Positions 1-9,784 of a stretch of DNA of 64,000 bases are shown here, one piece after another. Position numbers and translations under genes: made by a program. Positions within the stretch are counted from its first letter, which is position 1. Each line of letters starts with the position of its first letter. A model generated the notes under the pieces. It saw nothing but the letters and a program-made list of their open reading frames with translations, was not told the origin of the DNA and did no database searches. This DNA comes from Eretmocerus hayati (taxonomy: Eukaryota > Arthropoda > Insecta > Hymenoptera > Aphelinidae), in NCBI GenBank assembly GCA_029851415.1, contig CM056744.1:97807338-97871337 (forward strand). The letters are read 5' to 3'.

Positions 1-1236
1 CCTTCCCAGATGTTCCAATTCTGTCATTCCAAGTAATATTATTAGGTGATTGATTCGACTTTTTCATTCTATTGATATACGACCAGAAAGATTTAGATCC
101 ATTATGTAAATTTCCCTCTACTCTATCAATGTAATCACGATAGCATATTCTAGATAATCTAATACTTTTGGCACGAAGACGCTTAAACTCTATGTAATCT
201 TTATCGTCTCTATGACTTTTCCATTTTAAATGACAAATCTTTTTCTCAATGATTAATGAGATCAGCTCAGATGAGTACCACCGTGGATAGCTATCGTTTT
301 TAGTAGAATGGAACTTTTTAAGAGGTGTAAACTCCGAGATAGGTATGCTGATTTTGTCGTAGAATTCACGTAAGTTTACATTGATATCATTATTATTTGA
401 AAAAGTGGACTCCCAATCAATATCAGCAAGGTGCGTAGAAATTCCATCATAATTAGCATGGGCAAAGTCATACAATTTAGAGGGCCCGAAGGTACTTGTA
501 GAAAATCTATTTAGATCAATTTCAAATTCAAAAATATAAGGAATATGATAATTATCAATCTGAACAAGGGTATCCGTAGCAGGGTAGGCTACTACATTAT
601 TCAAATTACTAAACAATAAGTCCAGCGTATAAGATTTGTTGACAGGAACTGGAAAACTTTGCTTCATGTCCATGAAAGAGTAACCATTTTTAATTACATC
701 CGCACTTGCAGTAACTCTGCTCACTATGTTCTCACTGGTGTCATACTTCAAGATTGGAGAGTTGCGCCAATGCAGACCAGGCAAATTAAAGTCGCCAGCT
801 ACAATAAAGTCACTTCCACCATACATGTCGGCAAGTTGCTGCAGTGATTGAATGTGCTCCTTGTAAACTGCTACTGGTGATGCCGGGGGTATATAGGTGC
901 ATCCAATGATGAGTTTCTTCCCAGACTTGGTGTGAATAATAGCGTATACTTGTTCACATTCTTGAGAGATGAATTCACAGGAGCAAGATTCTAGAGACTT
1001 GTGGATAGCAATAAGAACTCCTCCTCCACCTGGTGCATTTAGCATTTCATTATGTCTATCATTCCTGAAGATCACATAGTTATCAAGACCTATTTCACTG
1101 TCTGAAATACCTCCATGTAGCCAGGTCTCAGTAAGAACTAAAATATGAGGAATGTGGGTGAATAGAGAGATATTGTTTCTCACCAGATCTAGCTTATTTC
1201 GGATGCTGCGCACATTTTGATAATACACACTTAAAG
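1..1236 (-). CDS. ORF2 (endonuclease part) of a CR1-like non-LTR retrotransposon, cut by window edge
   Basis: Reading the reverse strand gives one stop-free frame from about 1236 to the window edge. It begins with YYQNVRSIRNKLD, the usual start of an AP-like endonuclease in CR1/Jockey-type ORF2 proteins. It then shows TETWL (metal-binding Glu), a Gly-rich GGGVLIAI segment, AGDFNLPG (catalytic Asp and Asn) and YTLDLLFSN. Where the family often reads SDH-x-P this copy reads NYHIP, so one catalytic Asp appears replaced; some insect elements may do this normally. The reverse transcriptase would lie off the left end. The frame overlaps the end of ORF1 in another phase and has no nearby ATG, so reinitiation or frameshifting is the likely way in. 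The clade name is an inference from ORF1 architecture. Confidence 0.85.
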
Positions 1237-2205
1237 AAATTTTGCTGGGGCACTTGAATTCTGTTGGCCTTGTGAAGAGGTTCCAGTTGTGACAATGGTT
1301 GGAATACCTTTCAAATAACGTATGACCAGATCTTTTTCACCACTATCCAATCTATTTTTTAAGGCAGCTGCAACTTCTTTATATTTGGCCTGTTGGTTCT
1401 TCGTTTTATCAAATCCAATGGCAACTTTACCCGGGATCTTCTTTTTATTCCTCATGACTAAATGAGGATCTTGATTATTGGAAAAAGTAACAACAATAGG
1501 GCGCAGATGATCTCTTGATGGATTTCCAATTCTCATGACAGATAGGTATCTAGTGTCCACAGGGATATTTGTCAACATATCACAAACAATGCCAAGGTCA
1601 GTCGCTTGGTTGTTAGTTTCAGGCACATTAAAGAACAGCAGATTTTTAGACCTCATTATGCGCTCTTGGGCTTCATAAACTATGTCCTCCATATTTGAAG
1701 AATTCAGGTCAACGCAGGCTTGAGGCATGTTTGGCTTAGATAATTCAGCTTTAATGGCAGCTATTTCTTGTTCAATTTTAGGGATGCTATCAACTGACAT
1801 TTTCAAATTCTGAATATCCTCCTGGGCAGTATCAATTTTCTCATTCAGGGTATCTAAATAAGCACAAGACTCTTTTATGTTCTTCAAGTCATTTTTTAGA
1901 ACACTTATGTCCTTGGAAAAACTCTTATTCAGAGAATCCAGATTACTCTTCAAGGTATCAAACTGCTCCTCCAAACTGTCTTTAACACTATTTAGATGTT
2001 CACCAAAGGTTACTTTGCCTGAATTATCACAGTCTTCGCATTTAAACTGTAGCCTAGGCTTTTTCTTTAATTCAGCAACTTTCACTTCAGAGGCAGTAAG
2101 ATCAGCACATTTTTGGTTTGCATGAAATAATTCATTACACACAATGCAGGAGATAATGACCTGCTTAGCTTCAAACATCTCTTTACAGGAGAAGCAAACC
2201 GACAT
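1231..2205 (-). CDS. ORF1 of a CR1-like non-LTR retrotransposon, PHD finger plus coiled coil
   Basis: This 324-residue protein starts with a C4HC3 PHD-type zinc finger: Cys4, Cys7, Cys20, Cys23, His28, Cys33, Cys56, Cys59. A long heptad-rich coiled coil follows at about residues 70-160, probably for oligomerisation. The C-terminal half, about residues 180-300, contains RIMRSKNLLFFNVPE and resembles the RNA-binding domains of LINE ORF1 proteins. PHD-bearing ORF1 proteins are known from the CR1 group. It binds the element RNA as a chaperone-like particle protein; this is inferred from the family. The frame is intact from its ATG to its stop, so the copy may be young. ORF2 begins in another phase inside its last codons. 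Confidence 0.85.
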   Translation of the reverse strand: MSVCFSCKEMFEAKQVIISCIVCNELFHANQKCADLTASEVKVAELKKKPRLQFKCEDCDNSGKVTFGEHLNSVKDSLEEQFDTLKSNLDSLNKSFSKDISVLKNDLKNIKESCAYLDTLNEKIDTAQEDIQNLKMSVDSIPKIEQEIAAIKAELSKPNMPQACVDLNSSNMEDIVYEAQERIMRSKNLLFFNVPETNNQATDLGIVCDMLTNIPVDTRYLSVMRIGNPSRDHLRPIVVTFSNNQDPHLVMRNKKKIPGKVAIGFDKTKNQQAKYKEVAAALKNRLDSGEKDLVIRYLKGIPTIVTTGTSSQGQQNSSAPAKFL

Positions 2206-3250
2206 GATGCAGCAGAATGTAGGCGCGTAGCCGCGTGGTGACAGGCCTTTTAGGTTAGCTTGACGAAGATCACTGAGGTGCCGTCTTACTAATTGACAGC
2301 CTCAATAACTTTTTTGCACAACTTGATGAGAAAAATTTGTAGTATAGGTGATCACTAAAAAAGATCGAATATTCTGACTATAAACGCATAAAATCAGCTG
2401 TGACGACGAGGGATAACGTTAAGCCGGTATTCGCAGCGAGAGCGCCCTCACGACAGGTATAATGTATAAATTCGTCAACAGTAAGACAAATGTTCCTATT
2501 CTAGAGGTAAATAGTTGTGAAAAGGAGAAGCGTTTTGAGATGTGAAATCAATTTGAATTTTGACTATTGCAAAATTGCAATTTAATTTCAGGTGGACATA
2601 TGCAACGACTCAGATTTCATGGTTTCCTAGTTACAAGTTTAAAATTTTGTTTTAATTTAATTTCCAGTTTTATCGCGCCTCTAGGTGTAAGATAATTTAC
2701 TTGTGAGTTTAAATTTTTAATTTTCATATTAAAAATACGACGTTGCATGATCAATTCGAAATTGTCGAGAAATCATGTATATTCAACCAACGGGGGTATC
2801 AATCTACATCACTGGGAAGTTCAGAAAGGGTGACTTCAACCTCATTACATTTTTTTGCATCGAGACGAGGATCATATCAAAATAAGGATACTTGATGACC
2901 TGCTCCAATGATCTGAATATCTTGTAGCAATATAAGACAAAATAATAGCTTGACTTGGAGACATGAATAGGTCTCGCCCATGCATGATCAATTGACTAAT
3001 CTATGACGAGTCTGTTAGATGTATGGCCGGCTAGCGAAGTGGAGGGTCTTTTGACCATTTGGAAGAGGTAACATACTTTATTTTACAGATTTGACGCCTC
3101 AGCTATGTTTCAACCATCTGTCTGCTATCTGTCTGCTAATGTCAGACTCATGCCCAAGACACAGGTGAGGGTCGAAATCATCACGAGGATGCGGGAAATA
3201 TTTCTTACTCCCGTGTATTGAACTCTGTATGAGTTAAACACATGCTCCCG
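2206..3250. other. No gene seen; retrotransposon 5' UTR then unassigned AT-rich DNA
   Basis: The part next to 2205 is probably retrotransposon leader. The stretch around 3160-3240, including the phrase CTCCCGTGTATTGAACT, recurs near 43440 and in a degraded form near 59415, so it belongs to a dispersed repeat. I see no convincing coding exon here. Confidence 0.5.
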
Positions 3251-3332
3251 TGTCACTTCACCATACTCACTTGCATTTTCAACACAAATGAAATAATTAT
3301 AGAATGCTGATATAAATTGATAAGGGACTTAC

Positions 3333-3591
3333 TTCTCGCGTCGATCGACTCCTGGCAGGAACAACTATTTCCGGTCCATCTGATGACTTTTTTGCTGGCA
3401 TTCCCTCTCTTAACTTTATCACACGACGAATCCCTCGCAACTTCAACGATGTACGAACTGAGGCCGTGATCTCGGATGCAACTATTCCCGGATCCGCTGT
3501 CCCCAACGAGATCCTCTGCAGTCACACCAAAGATAGCAATATCAACCAGGATGAGGCTCAAGAGCAACTTTGTCACGTCGAGAATAGACAT
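3333..3591 (-). CDS. First exon of a small secreted cysteine-containing protein
   Basis: The reverse strand encodes an ATG at 3591 followed by a signal-peptide-like N-terminus: MSILDVTK, then a hydrophobic core LLLSLILVDIAIFGV and a likely cleavage near TA-ED. The exon ends with a good splice donor, A|GTAAGT, with GT at 3332-3331 and phase 1. The mature part is hydrophilic and has four cysteines, the last two as CSC. I do not recognise the family. An upstream in-frame TTG would add three residues but the ATG is the natural start. Later exons would lie to the left. I could not find them, and the gene may be interrupted by the retrotransposon at 1-2205. Confidence 0.5.
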
Positions 3592-3704
3592 TTCGAACAA
3601 TAGTCTAGAGCGATCTGAGCCATCGTCACGCCTTGATCGGCTTCTTATTCCGGGGAAAGTGCTCTCCGCGATTACTCGTCGATTTTACTAGGTTTTTTGT
3701 TATT

Positions 3705-3912
3705 CTGTGCGCAAAAATGGCCATTTAGACGCAAGTGTGCGTGTGCAAATAGGGAATTTGCACATTATTCCGACCCAACTGTGTGCAAATATTTTTTCAC
3801 GCAGTGCGCAAATGAGGCATCAGTGCGCAAATACTCGTTTGCGCACTGCGTAAACGAAGAACAGTGTGCAAATGAGGCATTTGCGCACTGTGTAAATTTC
3901 GTTCGCGCACTG
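3705..3912. repeat. Cluster of TTTGCGCAC / GTGCGCAAA inverted motifs, left block
   Basis: About ten copies of the near-palindromic word GTGCGCAAAT or its complement are packed in both orientations, separated by 10-25 bases. The block repeats at 4505-4705. Confidence 0.8.
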
Positions 3913-4089
3913 GACTTGAGTTGTTCTCTGATCACTCTATACCATCATCTATCTATATATCATCATCATACATAATTGTGAAGAATATCTAACTTCGATC
4001 TTTCGAGCACCAGCGAAAGTTTTGAGCAACGTGGTAACATACTATATGGGCGATAGAGTTTTTTCTGATACATTTCTCAGAATTTTTTT

Positions 4090-4190
4090 TCAGTCGGGGG
4101 GCTCCGCCCCCCGAACACCCCGGCGAGGGCTCCGCCCCCTGCACCCCCGCCGGCCCCCTCCTCCGCCCTCCTGTGACCCCGTCATGCCAT
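4090..4190. repeat. GC-rich hairpin island
   Basis: A perfect stem GGGGGGCTCCGCCCCCC is followed by a second GGGCTCCGCCCCC and long C-rich tracts, strikingly GC-rich against an AT-rich background. It sits between the two TTTGCGCAC blocks. Confidence 0.7.
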
Positions 4191-4504
4191 GTTCCTCTGA
4201 ATGCTTGAGATGCATTGATCATTCGTTGTAGGTGATGCTTCGGTCACTCCTCGCTACTGTCAAAATTTTTCAGAAAGTCGTCATGGATCCCAAGTAGTTC
4301 AAATGAAAATGATTCATAATTTGTTTGAGGAGGAGAAAGGACTCGGAAAGTTCGTACACACCAATGCGAAAAAGGAACAAAGTCCGTCAACTCTCGAGAC
4401 GACGCCCAAGTCTCACAGCATCCCCTAATTTTTTGATGTGTTTTGGGAGGCGGGTTACATTTTTGCTCATAGAAATAACAAAAAATATCGTAAGCAACTC
4501 GGGC

Positions 4505-4705
4505 GCCGACATTTGCGCACTCGTCCCCGCAACTCGTGTGCAAACGTTCCATTTGCGCACAGTTTCGTCGTGCACGCAGTGCGCAAATGGCTGATTTGCG
4601 CACTGCGTGCGCAAACGAGCCATTTGCACACTGCGTGAACGATGAAACTGTGCGTAAATGAGGCGTTTGCACACTCGTTGCGGTGACTCGTGCGCAAATA
4701 TCTGT
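4505..4705. repeat. Cluster of TTTGCGCAC / GTGCGCAAA inverted motifs, right block
   Basis: The same motif as at 3705-3912 occurs about ten more times in alternating orientation, including CAGTGCGCAAAT and ATTTGCGCACTGCG, which together form hairpins. Frames across both blocks are open on several strands because the repeat lacks stop codons; these are not genes. Confidence 0.8.
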
Positions 4706-5009
4706 TGGCGCCCTTGTTGCTTAATATACTATTAATGGAAAAGAAAAGTGATTCGCTTGATCGGCCACGAGATCGTGACGAATTTGCATCTTCTGGTCGA
4801 TGATCCTTTGCTGCGTATATTTGCTACAAAAGACCAATATCCGGGATCTAGGAATCGCGTGAACATTCATGTGCACGTTTTTTGATTTCAATTGTGACGT
4901 GGATTGAGTTCCACACATTCATTCACAAGATTCAGTTTAGAATGGGAGAATGCGTATGAATTTCAAAGTTTAGGGACGTCGCTTCCCCAATTTCTGTGGC
5001 GCCCGCGCC

Positions 5010-5022
5010 GCTGTAAAGCCCT
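5010..5022. repeat. Target-site duplication, 3' side of the Jockey element
   Basis: GCTGTAAAGCCCT here matches 9785-9797 exactly. The final T may belong to the poly(A) tail. Confidence 0.88.
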
Positions 5023-5350
5023 TTTTTTTTTTTTTTTTTTGTTTGACAGACCGGAGAGGGGAGATCTTCATAGACACCCACTAGAGCGTGGGTAGTGTCG
5101 GATTCACCTGAAGGGCGCCTACCGACTAAAACCCCTCTCCGTTGGACACCAACCAAACAAGTGGTTATAGTTCCGAAGAAGAAAGAAGGGAAGATGGGAG
5201 AAGAAAGATGAGAGAAGTAGAGAGAAAGAGAAGGAAGGATAGAGAGTAGGCAAAGAATAATAGGCTTGCGAAAAACGGAGGATCCTACCCAGCGTAGAGT
5301 CGCCGGGAGAATCACTTGCGCTAAGAGCGAGGCACGGAGGAGGAGCGCCT

Positions 5351-8023
5351 TCAGGCGTCCGGTGCGAGTAAGCAGCAGGGCCGCTTCACTCTGTCGAAGG
5401 ATTTTGGGGCATAATTCGCGAGGGTGGAAATGGTGGGATTGGGGTGGGATAGGACGGAGGCTCGGAGATTCTTCGCGTGGGAAACAGCTGATTCGGCGAG
5501 AGTGAGGACTTTGGTCTCACGCCGGATCTGAGCATTTCTGACGTACCAGGGGTAGCCAGTGACTGAGCGCAGGATCTTGTTGAAAGCTCCCTGGAGAGGT
5601 TTCAGCCGAGCAGGGTCGACTGAGCCCCAGGTTGGTATGGCGTAGGTGCAGACACTTCGAATTATGGCGTTAAAAGTTCGAAGTTTGGTGCGGGGCGAGA
5701 TTTTCCGGTTCGCGAAAAATGGTTTCAGGGCGATGAAAGCCCCGTAAGCTTTCGCGCGAGTGTGCTTGACATGGCGAGTCCATGAGAAGTTCTCGTCGAA
5801 AGTTACGCCTAGGTACTTGGCAGACTTACTCCAAGGAATTCTGTGTGAGTTGATGCAGAATCCTTTGGTGGGGTATCTTCCTCTTTGAGAGAAGAAGATC
5901 CCGATCGACTTCGTCTCATTTATAGTGAGACGCCAGGTGTTGTACCAGTCCATGAGAGAGGGGAGGAACCGGTTGATCTTCGAGGGGCTAAACTCGACTT
6001 GGGGAGTTGAGGAGATGAGGGCAACGTCATCGGCGTAGAGGGCCATCAGGATTTCTGGATTCTGAGGCATGTCGTGACCGAAGAGGTTGAAGATGGTAGG
6101 GGATAGTGGAGAACCTTGAGGGACTCCGGCTGTGGTTCGCCGAGGCGAGGAGAGTGCAGTCCCGACTTTTACTCGGAAAGTCCTATCAGAGAGGAAGGAT
6201 CTGATGAGGCAAGTTAGATAGGGGGGGAAGTCGAGGTCGATCATCTTTTTGACCAACCCGTCCCGCCAAACTCTATCGAAGGCTTGTTGGGTATCGAGTA
6301 AGAGCATGGACGTATGCCACCGCTTGTTCATTTTCTCGGCTATGTACTCCGAGACTCTGAGCAATTGGTGGCCTGTGCCATGATTGCGCCGGAAACCGTG
6401 TTGAAAATCGGGTATGGCGTTTGATGACTCGAGGTGATCTTCGACTCGATCCAAAACAATTGTCTCAGTTAATTTGCTGAGAGCGCGTAGGAGGCTAACT
6501 GGCCGGTAGCTAGACGCCACGGAGAGAGGTTTCCCTGGCTTGGGCAGACATACCACCGTGGCTTCTTTCCAGGCGGGGGGGAAGTAGCTGAAACGCAAAA
6601 TGGCGTTTACAATACTACAGATTGCTGCAATGTGTTTACGGGGGAGGATTTTTAGCACTCCGTTGCGGATCTGGTCACTGCCAGGTGCCTTCCGGTTCTT
6701 CAGGTTGCGGATGAGATATCGGATCTCTCCTGGGTCTGTGGGTCGGATGTCGGGGTTGATGGGGACAGGAAAATTCTGGACTTCTCGCGAGATGGCGTCG
6801 TGTAGGTCCGCCAGCTCTGGGAGGCTTGGGTTTGGGGAACACTGGGCTTCGATAGAGTCGGCAAAAATTTCAGCCTTCTCCTCGTCCAGTGAGAAAGATT
6901 GGTTGTCCTTCACTAAGGCTGGAAGGACCGGTTGCTTGTTGCGAAGGGACTTGACGACTTTCCAAGCCCGTTTGGGGTTGATCTCGGCTTCCTCGAGGTA
7001 TTTTTCGAAGGAAGCACTCCGGATCTCGGCAAGGCGCGTCTTGATCTGTCGTTGGAGAGCGTTGACTCTTGTCTTGAAAGGACTGAATCTGCTCCTAGAC
7101 CAAAGATTACGGTAATGGTTTTTCTCCTTGATGAGTTCTTCAACGTCATCCGGGAGTTTGAAGTTGCTCTTTCGAACCGGGCGAAAGGATGTCGCTTCTG
7201 CCGTGGCACGTGTGATGTCCGAGGTTAGCTCGTCGATCGCGGTGTCAATGTCTGCAGTGGAGCGGATGAGCCGACATTTTAGGGGAGTGGTCTCCAACAG
7301 GTATCGAAGGTGAAGCCAGTCGATGCTCTCGACTGTGTTCCCGTTTGCAAGGGTCGTCAGCGGGATCTTCAGCAGAACCGGGTTGTGGTCGGACGAGGTG
7401 TCAACCACAGTCCAGGGCTCAGTGGGAAGGTTGACATTTTTTGTGATGAAAATGTCGAGGATGTCGGGGTTGTGCCGCTCATTGTAGGGGATGTGAGTGG
7501 GCTCACGGGGGGCCTCTATGGTGAACAGATCCTTAAGAGAGCATTTGAGTAGCGAGATTCCTCTGGGGTTGTCATGAGCGCAGCCCCAAGCGGAATGTTT
7601 AGCATTCAGATCACCTGCGAGGATGGTCGGGGTGGAGGCATCGAACAGACGAGAGAGTTTGGAGAACTTCTCTGTGTCCTTCGGGGGTGAGTAGATCGCT
7701 ACGATACGTAGAGGTTGACCGGTGGTGGAAATTTCGATGCCAACTGTTTCGAAAGAGTCGTCGGTACGGATCGCCCTATGGCGAATCGACGTTTGGATGA
7801 CGATCGCCACTCCTCCTCCGCCCTTGCCATTTGGTCTGTCTTTTCTGTAGATCGCATAGCCTGGCAGGAAGGGTTTATCTTTGGGTTTCAGGTGTGTTTC
7901 CGAGATGCAGGCGATGCTGACATCGTGGTCACTGAGGAGTTTCCGGAGCTCGAGCTCTCTGCTCTTGACTCCGTGGGCGTTCCAGTTGAGGAGGGTTATT
8001 TCTTCAGGGGGTGTACGGGCCAT
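5351..8023 (-). CDS. Jockey ORF2: AP-like endonuclease and reverse transcriptase
   Basis: This 890-residue protein is complete. The N-terminal endonuclease shows LNWNAHGV, SETHLKP, AGDLNAKHSAWG and SSDHNPV, so all the expected metal and catalytic residues are in place. The reverse transcriptase follows, with LPKPGKPLSVASSYRPVSLL, QHGFRRNHGT, LLLDTQQAFDRVW (first catalytic Asp), AGVPQGSPLSPTIFNLF and ALYADDVALIS (YADD, the other two Asp), then YLGVTFDENFSW. There is no RNase H domain, as is usual for the Jockey clade. The protein nicks the target site and copies the element RNA from the nick. The ATG lies inside the last codons of ORF1. No stop or frameshift interrupts it. Confidence 0.95.
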   Translation of the reverse strand: MARTPPEEITLLNWNAHGVKSRELELRKLLSDHDVSIACISETHLKPKDKPFLPGYAIYRKDRPNGKGGGGVAIVIQTSIRHRAIRTDDSFETVGIEISTTGQPLRIVAIYSPPKDTEKFSKLSRLFDASTPTILAGDLNAKHSAWGCAHDNPRGISLLKCSLKDLFTIEAPREPTHIPYNERHNPDILDIFITKNVNLPTEPWTVVDTSSDHNPVLLKIPLTTLANGNTVESIDWLHLRYLLETTPLKCRLIRSTADIDTAIDELTSDITRATAEATSFRPVRKSNFKLPDDVEELIKEKNHYRNLWSRSRFSPFKTRVNALQRQIKTRLAEIRSASFEKYLEEAEINPKRAWKVVKSLRNKQPVLPALVKDNQSFSLDEEKAEIFADSIEAQCSPNPSLPELADLHDAISREVQNFPVPINPDIRPTDPGEIRYLIRNLKNRKAPGSDQIRNGVLKILPRKHIAAICSIVNAILRFSYFPPAWKEATVVCLPKPGKPLSVASSYRPVSLLRALSKLTETIVLDRVEDHLESSNAIPDFQHGFRRNHGTGHQLLRVSEYIAEKMNKRWHTSMLLLDTQQAFDRVWRDGLVKKMIDLDFPPYLTCLIRSFLSDRTFRVKVGTALSSPRRTTAGVPQGSPLSPTIFNLFGHDMPQNPEILMALYADDVALISSTPQVEFSPSKINRFLPSLMDWYNTWRLTINETKSIGIFFSQRGRYPTKGFCINSHRIPWSKSAKYLGVTFDENFSWTRHVKHTRAKAYGAFIALKPFFANRKISPRTKLRTFNAIIRSVCTYAIPTWGSVDPARLKPLQGAFNKILRSVTGYPWYVRNAQIRRETKVLTLAESAVSHAKNLRASVLSHPNPTISTLANYAPKSFDRVKRPCCLLAPDA

Positions 8024-9341
8024 GACTGAGTTGAGAGATGGCGGCAGTGAGGGATTGTGCGAATTGCTGCACTATGCAATTCAGCAGAGCTGGTGGGAGC
8101 ACTGGGAGGGAAAGTGGGGGGGCGTGTGGGGGTGGAGGTTGGTTAGGGCTCCTGCTTGCTGCCCTTGCGTAAGAGGGGGCGTTGGCTGGCCGACTGGGTG
8201 GCGGAGGGGGAGGTCGAGACGCAACGGTTGCGGCAGGTTTGGGCTTCTGCTTAGGGGCGGAATCGGTCTTTTTGGGGGCTTTGGGGCATCCTCTATAGGT
8301 GGCTCTGTGTTCGCCCTTGCAGTTGCTGCATGTGGGCTTCTTCAGCTTGTCGTCTTTGGAGCGACAAGCTGGGGTGGCGTGGCCGCGACTGCAGAAAGCG
8401 CAGACCCATGCGGCATGACAGTAGTTGTGTGTATGGTTGAACTTCTGACAGCGGGAGCACTGTGGGACTTTGGATGACTTTCGTTTCGCCTCTACTTTGA
8501 CACTGAGGCCACAGAGGGATTCGAGGTCGAAGATGGTCTTTGAGGATGGAGCGGATTTGTCGAGATGAACGGCGACAAGCGGCCAGATCTTCTCTCCGTT
8601 TTTCATCCGGTGAACTCGATTGATGGAAGGTATCTTCTTGGAGAGCTCTTCCTTGATCTGTTCTTCCGAGAGGCCTTGATTAACCCCGCGGATGACGACG
8701 ACGAGCTCACGGTCTTCGTGGAGCTGGTGGGTAGTATATTCGAGTTGTTTCGACTCGAGGTACTGGGTGAGGGTCCGGAAGTCCTCAGTGGTGCGCGTGA
8801 AAACTCGCACACCATTCGAGGTGTTGAAAGCACGGCGGACGCCGATGTTGTTGGAGGCGATGGCCTGCTGTACTCTGGGCCATGAGAGGATGTCACATAT
8901 GACGATAGGAGGGGGAGAGCGACCGGCAGTAGCGGACTCTTCGTCAGACGAGTCTGAGTCGGAGTCCTCAGCGCTACTGGAGTTCTGCTGGCGCCGGCGT
9001 TTCCGTGCTTTACGGGAGGTAACGGTCTCGAAGCCGTCTTCTTGGGTGTTGGTATCCATAGGGGAGTGGGATGGGGCGTTCTGCTCCGTGCCGGAGCTCG
9101 AGGTGGCAGAAGAAGAAGGTGGGGGTGGTAGAGCAGGGTTAAGAGCGGGAGGGGTTGGGGTCCCGCTGGGCGACTCGGCAGAAGCTCCAATCAGAGATTT
9201 GAGTGACATCACCTCGTCGAAGAGTCCGAGGATGATGGTTTGTAGCTGATCGGGCGAGCAGCCGGATATAGAGTTCGCGAAAGCTTCGCGGGAGGTAGCC
9301 ATGTTGTGTTGCGTTAGCGTCTGAGATTGGGTGGGTGTCAT
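8004..9341 (-). CDS. Jockey ORF1: Gag-like nucleocapsid protein with three zinc knuckles
   Basis: This 445-residue protein has a low-complexity Pro/Ser/Thr-rich N-terminal third, then a conserved region with ITRTTEDFRTL-like and VVIRGVN sequence typical of Jockey Gag proteins. Near residues 300-355 come three CCHC-type knuckles: C-x2-C-x4-H-x4-C, C-x2-C-x3-H-x4-C and C-x2-C-x3-H-x6-C. A proline-rich tail ends it. It binds element RNA and, in related fly elements, directs the particle to the nucleus; that role is inferred. It overlaps ORF2 by 20 bases, which fits coupled termination and reinitiation. Confidence 0.92.
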   Translation of the reverse strand: MTPTQSQTLTQHNMATSREAFANSISGCSPDQLQTIILGLFDEVMSLKSLIGASAESPSGTPTPPALNPALPPPPSSSATSSSGTEQNAPSHSPMDTNTQEDGFETVTSRKARKRRRQQNSSSAEDSDSDSSDEESATAGRSPPPIVICDILSWPRVQQAIASNNIGVRRAFNTSNGVRVFTRTTEDFRTLTQYLESKQLEYTTHQLHEDRELVVVIRGVNQGLSEEQIKEELSKKIPSINRVHRMKNGEKIWPLVAVHLDKSAPSSKTIFDLESLCGLSVKVEAKRKSSKVPQCSRCQKFNHTHNYCHAAWVCAFCSRGHATPACRSKDDKLKKPTCSNCKGEHRATYRGCPKAPKKTDSAPKQKPKPAATVASRPPPPPPSRPANAPSYARAASRSPNQPPPPHAPPLSLPVLPPALLNCIVQQFAQSLTAAISQLSHGPYTP

Positions 9342-9379
9342 GGTTGAAGAGGAGACATGTATATGTGGTATGTGTATGT

Positions 9380-9403
9380 GTGCGTGTTTTGTGTGTGTGA
9401 ATG

Positions 9404-9444
<41 letters not shown>

Positions 9445-9454
9445 TTGAGAGACG

Positions 9455-9489
<35 letters not shown>

Positions 9490-9490
9490 T
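9380..9490. repeat. (GT)n and (GA)n microsatellites in the Jockey 5' UTR
   Basis: A long GT run (about 9405-9442) is followed by a GA run (about 9460-9486) just upstream of the ORF1 start, within the element leader. Confidence 0.9.
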
Positions 9491-9746
9491 GTCAGACAGG
9501 TGAAGATAGAAGTAAGTAGGCGAAAACAGCAAAGTAGTGATTAATTTCACTAAGTCTGAACAAAAAGAGCTCAGACTAGTGAGGTGAGAAAGATGCCCCG
9601 TAAAGGGGGGGCGAGTGGTCAGGCCGCGAGGCTCAGGTTAGCTCTGCGTTCAGGCGGACGCTCAGGTCACATCTGGTTGCTCGGCGAACCCGAGAGACCG
9701 GCCGGTGGTGGGGGTCGAACTCGGGAGTGAGAGGCAGCGAGAGGTC

Positions 9747-9780
9747 TGTCTTCGACAAGCGCCGACGGCAGACTGACTGA
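9747..9780 (-). promoter_or_regulatory. Internal Pol II promoter of the Jockey element: Inr plus DPE
   Basis: The element's 5' end carries an initiator TCAGTC with A(+1) at 9778. Exactly at +28 to +32 is AGACA (9751-9747), a full match to the DPE consensus RGWYV. A second TCAGTC four bases later (A at 9774) has AGACC at its own +28 to +32, also a match. Inr plus DPE at this spacing is the known internal promoter layout of Drosophila Jockey and related elements. No TATA box is needed. Confidence 0.8.
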
Positions 9781-9784
9781 TGGT

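Larger units (their letters stand above)
1..2205 (-). mobile_element. CR1-like non-LTR retrotransposon, 5' half
   Basis: ORF1 followed immediately by the endonuclease start of ORF2 on the reverse strand defines a LINE running off the left window edge. Its 5' UTR continues to the right of 2205 but I could not place the 5' end or a target duplication. Confidence 0.85.
5022..9784 (-). mobile_element. Full-length Jockey-clade non-LTR retrotransposon
   Basis: The element lies on the reverse strand. It begins near 9780 (ATCAGTCAGTC), carries ORF1 and ORF2 overlapping by 20 bases, and ends in a poly(A) tail seen as T(19) at 5022-5040. The 13-base sequence GCTGTAAAGCCCT is present on both sides, at 5010-5022 and 9785-9797, and is the target-site duplication. 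Intact duplications, tail and both ORFs suggest a recent, possibly still competent insertion. Confidence 0.93.

Noticed and set aside
3697..4697. Several overlapping open frames on both strands with repeated CANEAFAH-type peptides
   Set aside because: They result from the stop-free GTGCGCAAA repeat read in different frames.
8565..9249. Long frames on the strand opposite to the Jockey ORFs
   Set aside because: They are shadows caused by the codon composition of the intact ORF1 and ORF2 and show no domain of their own.
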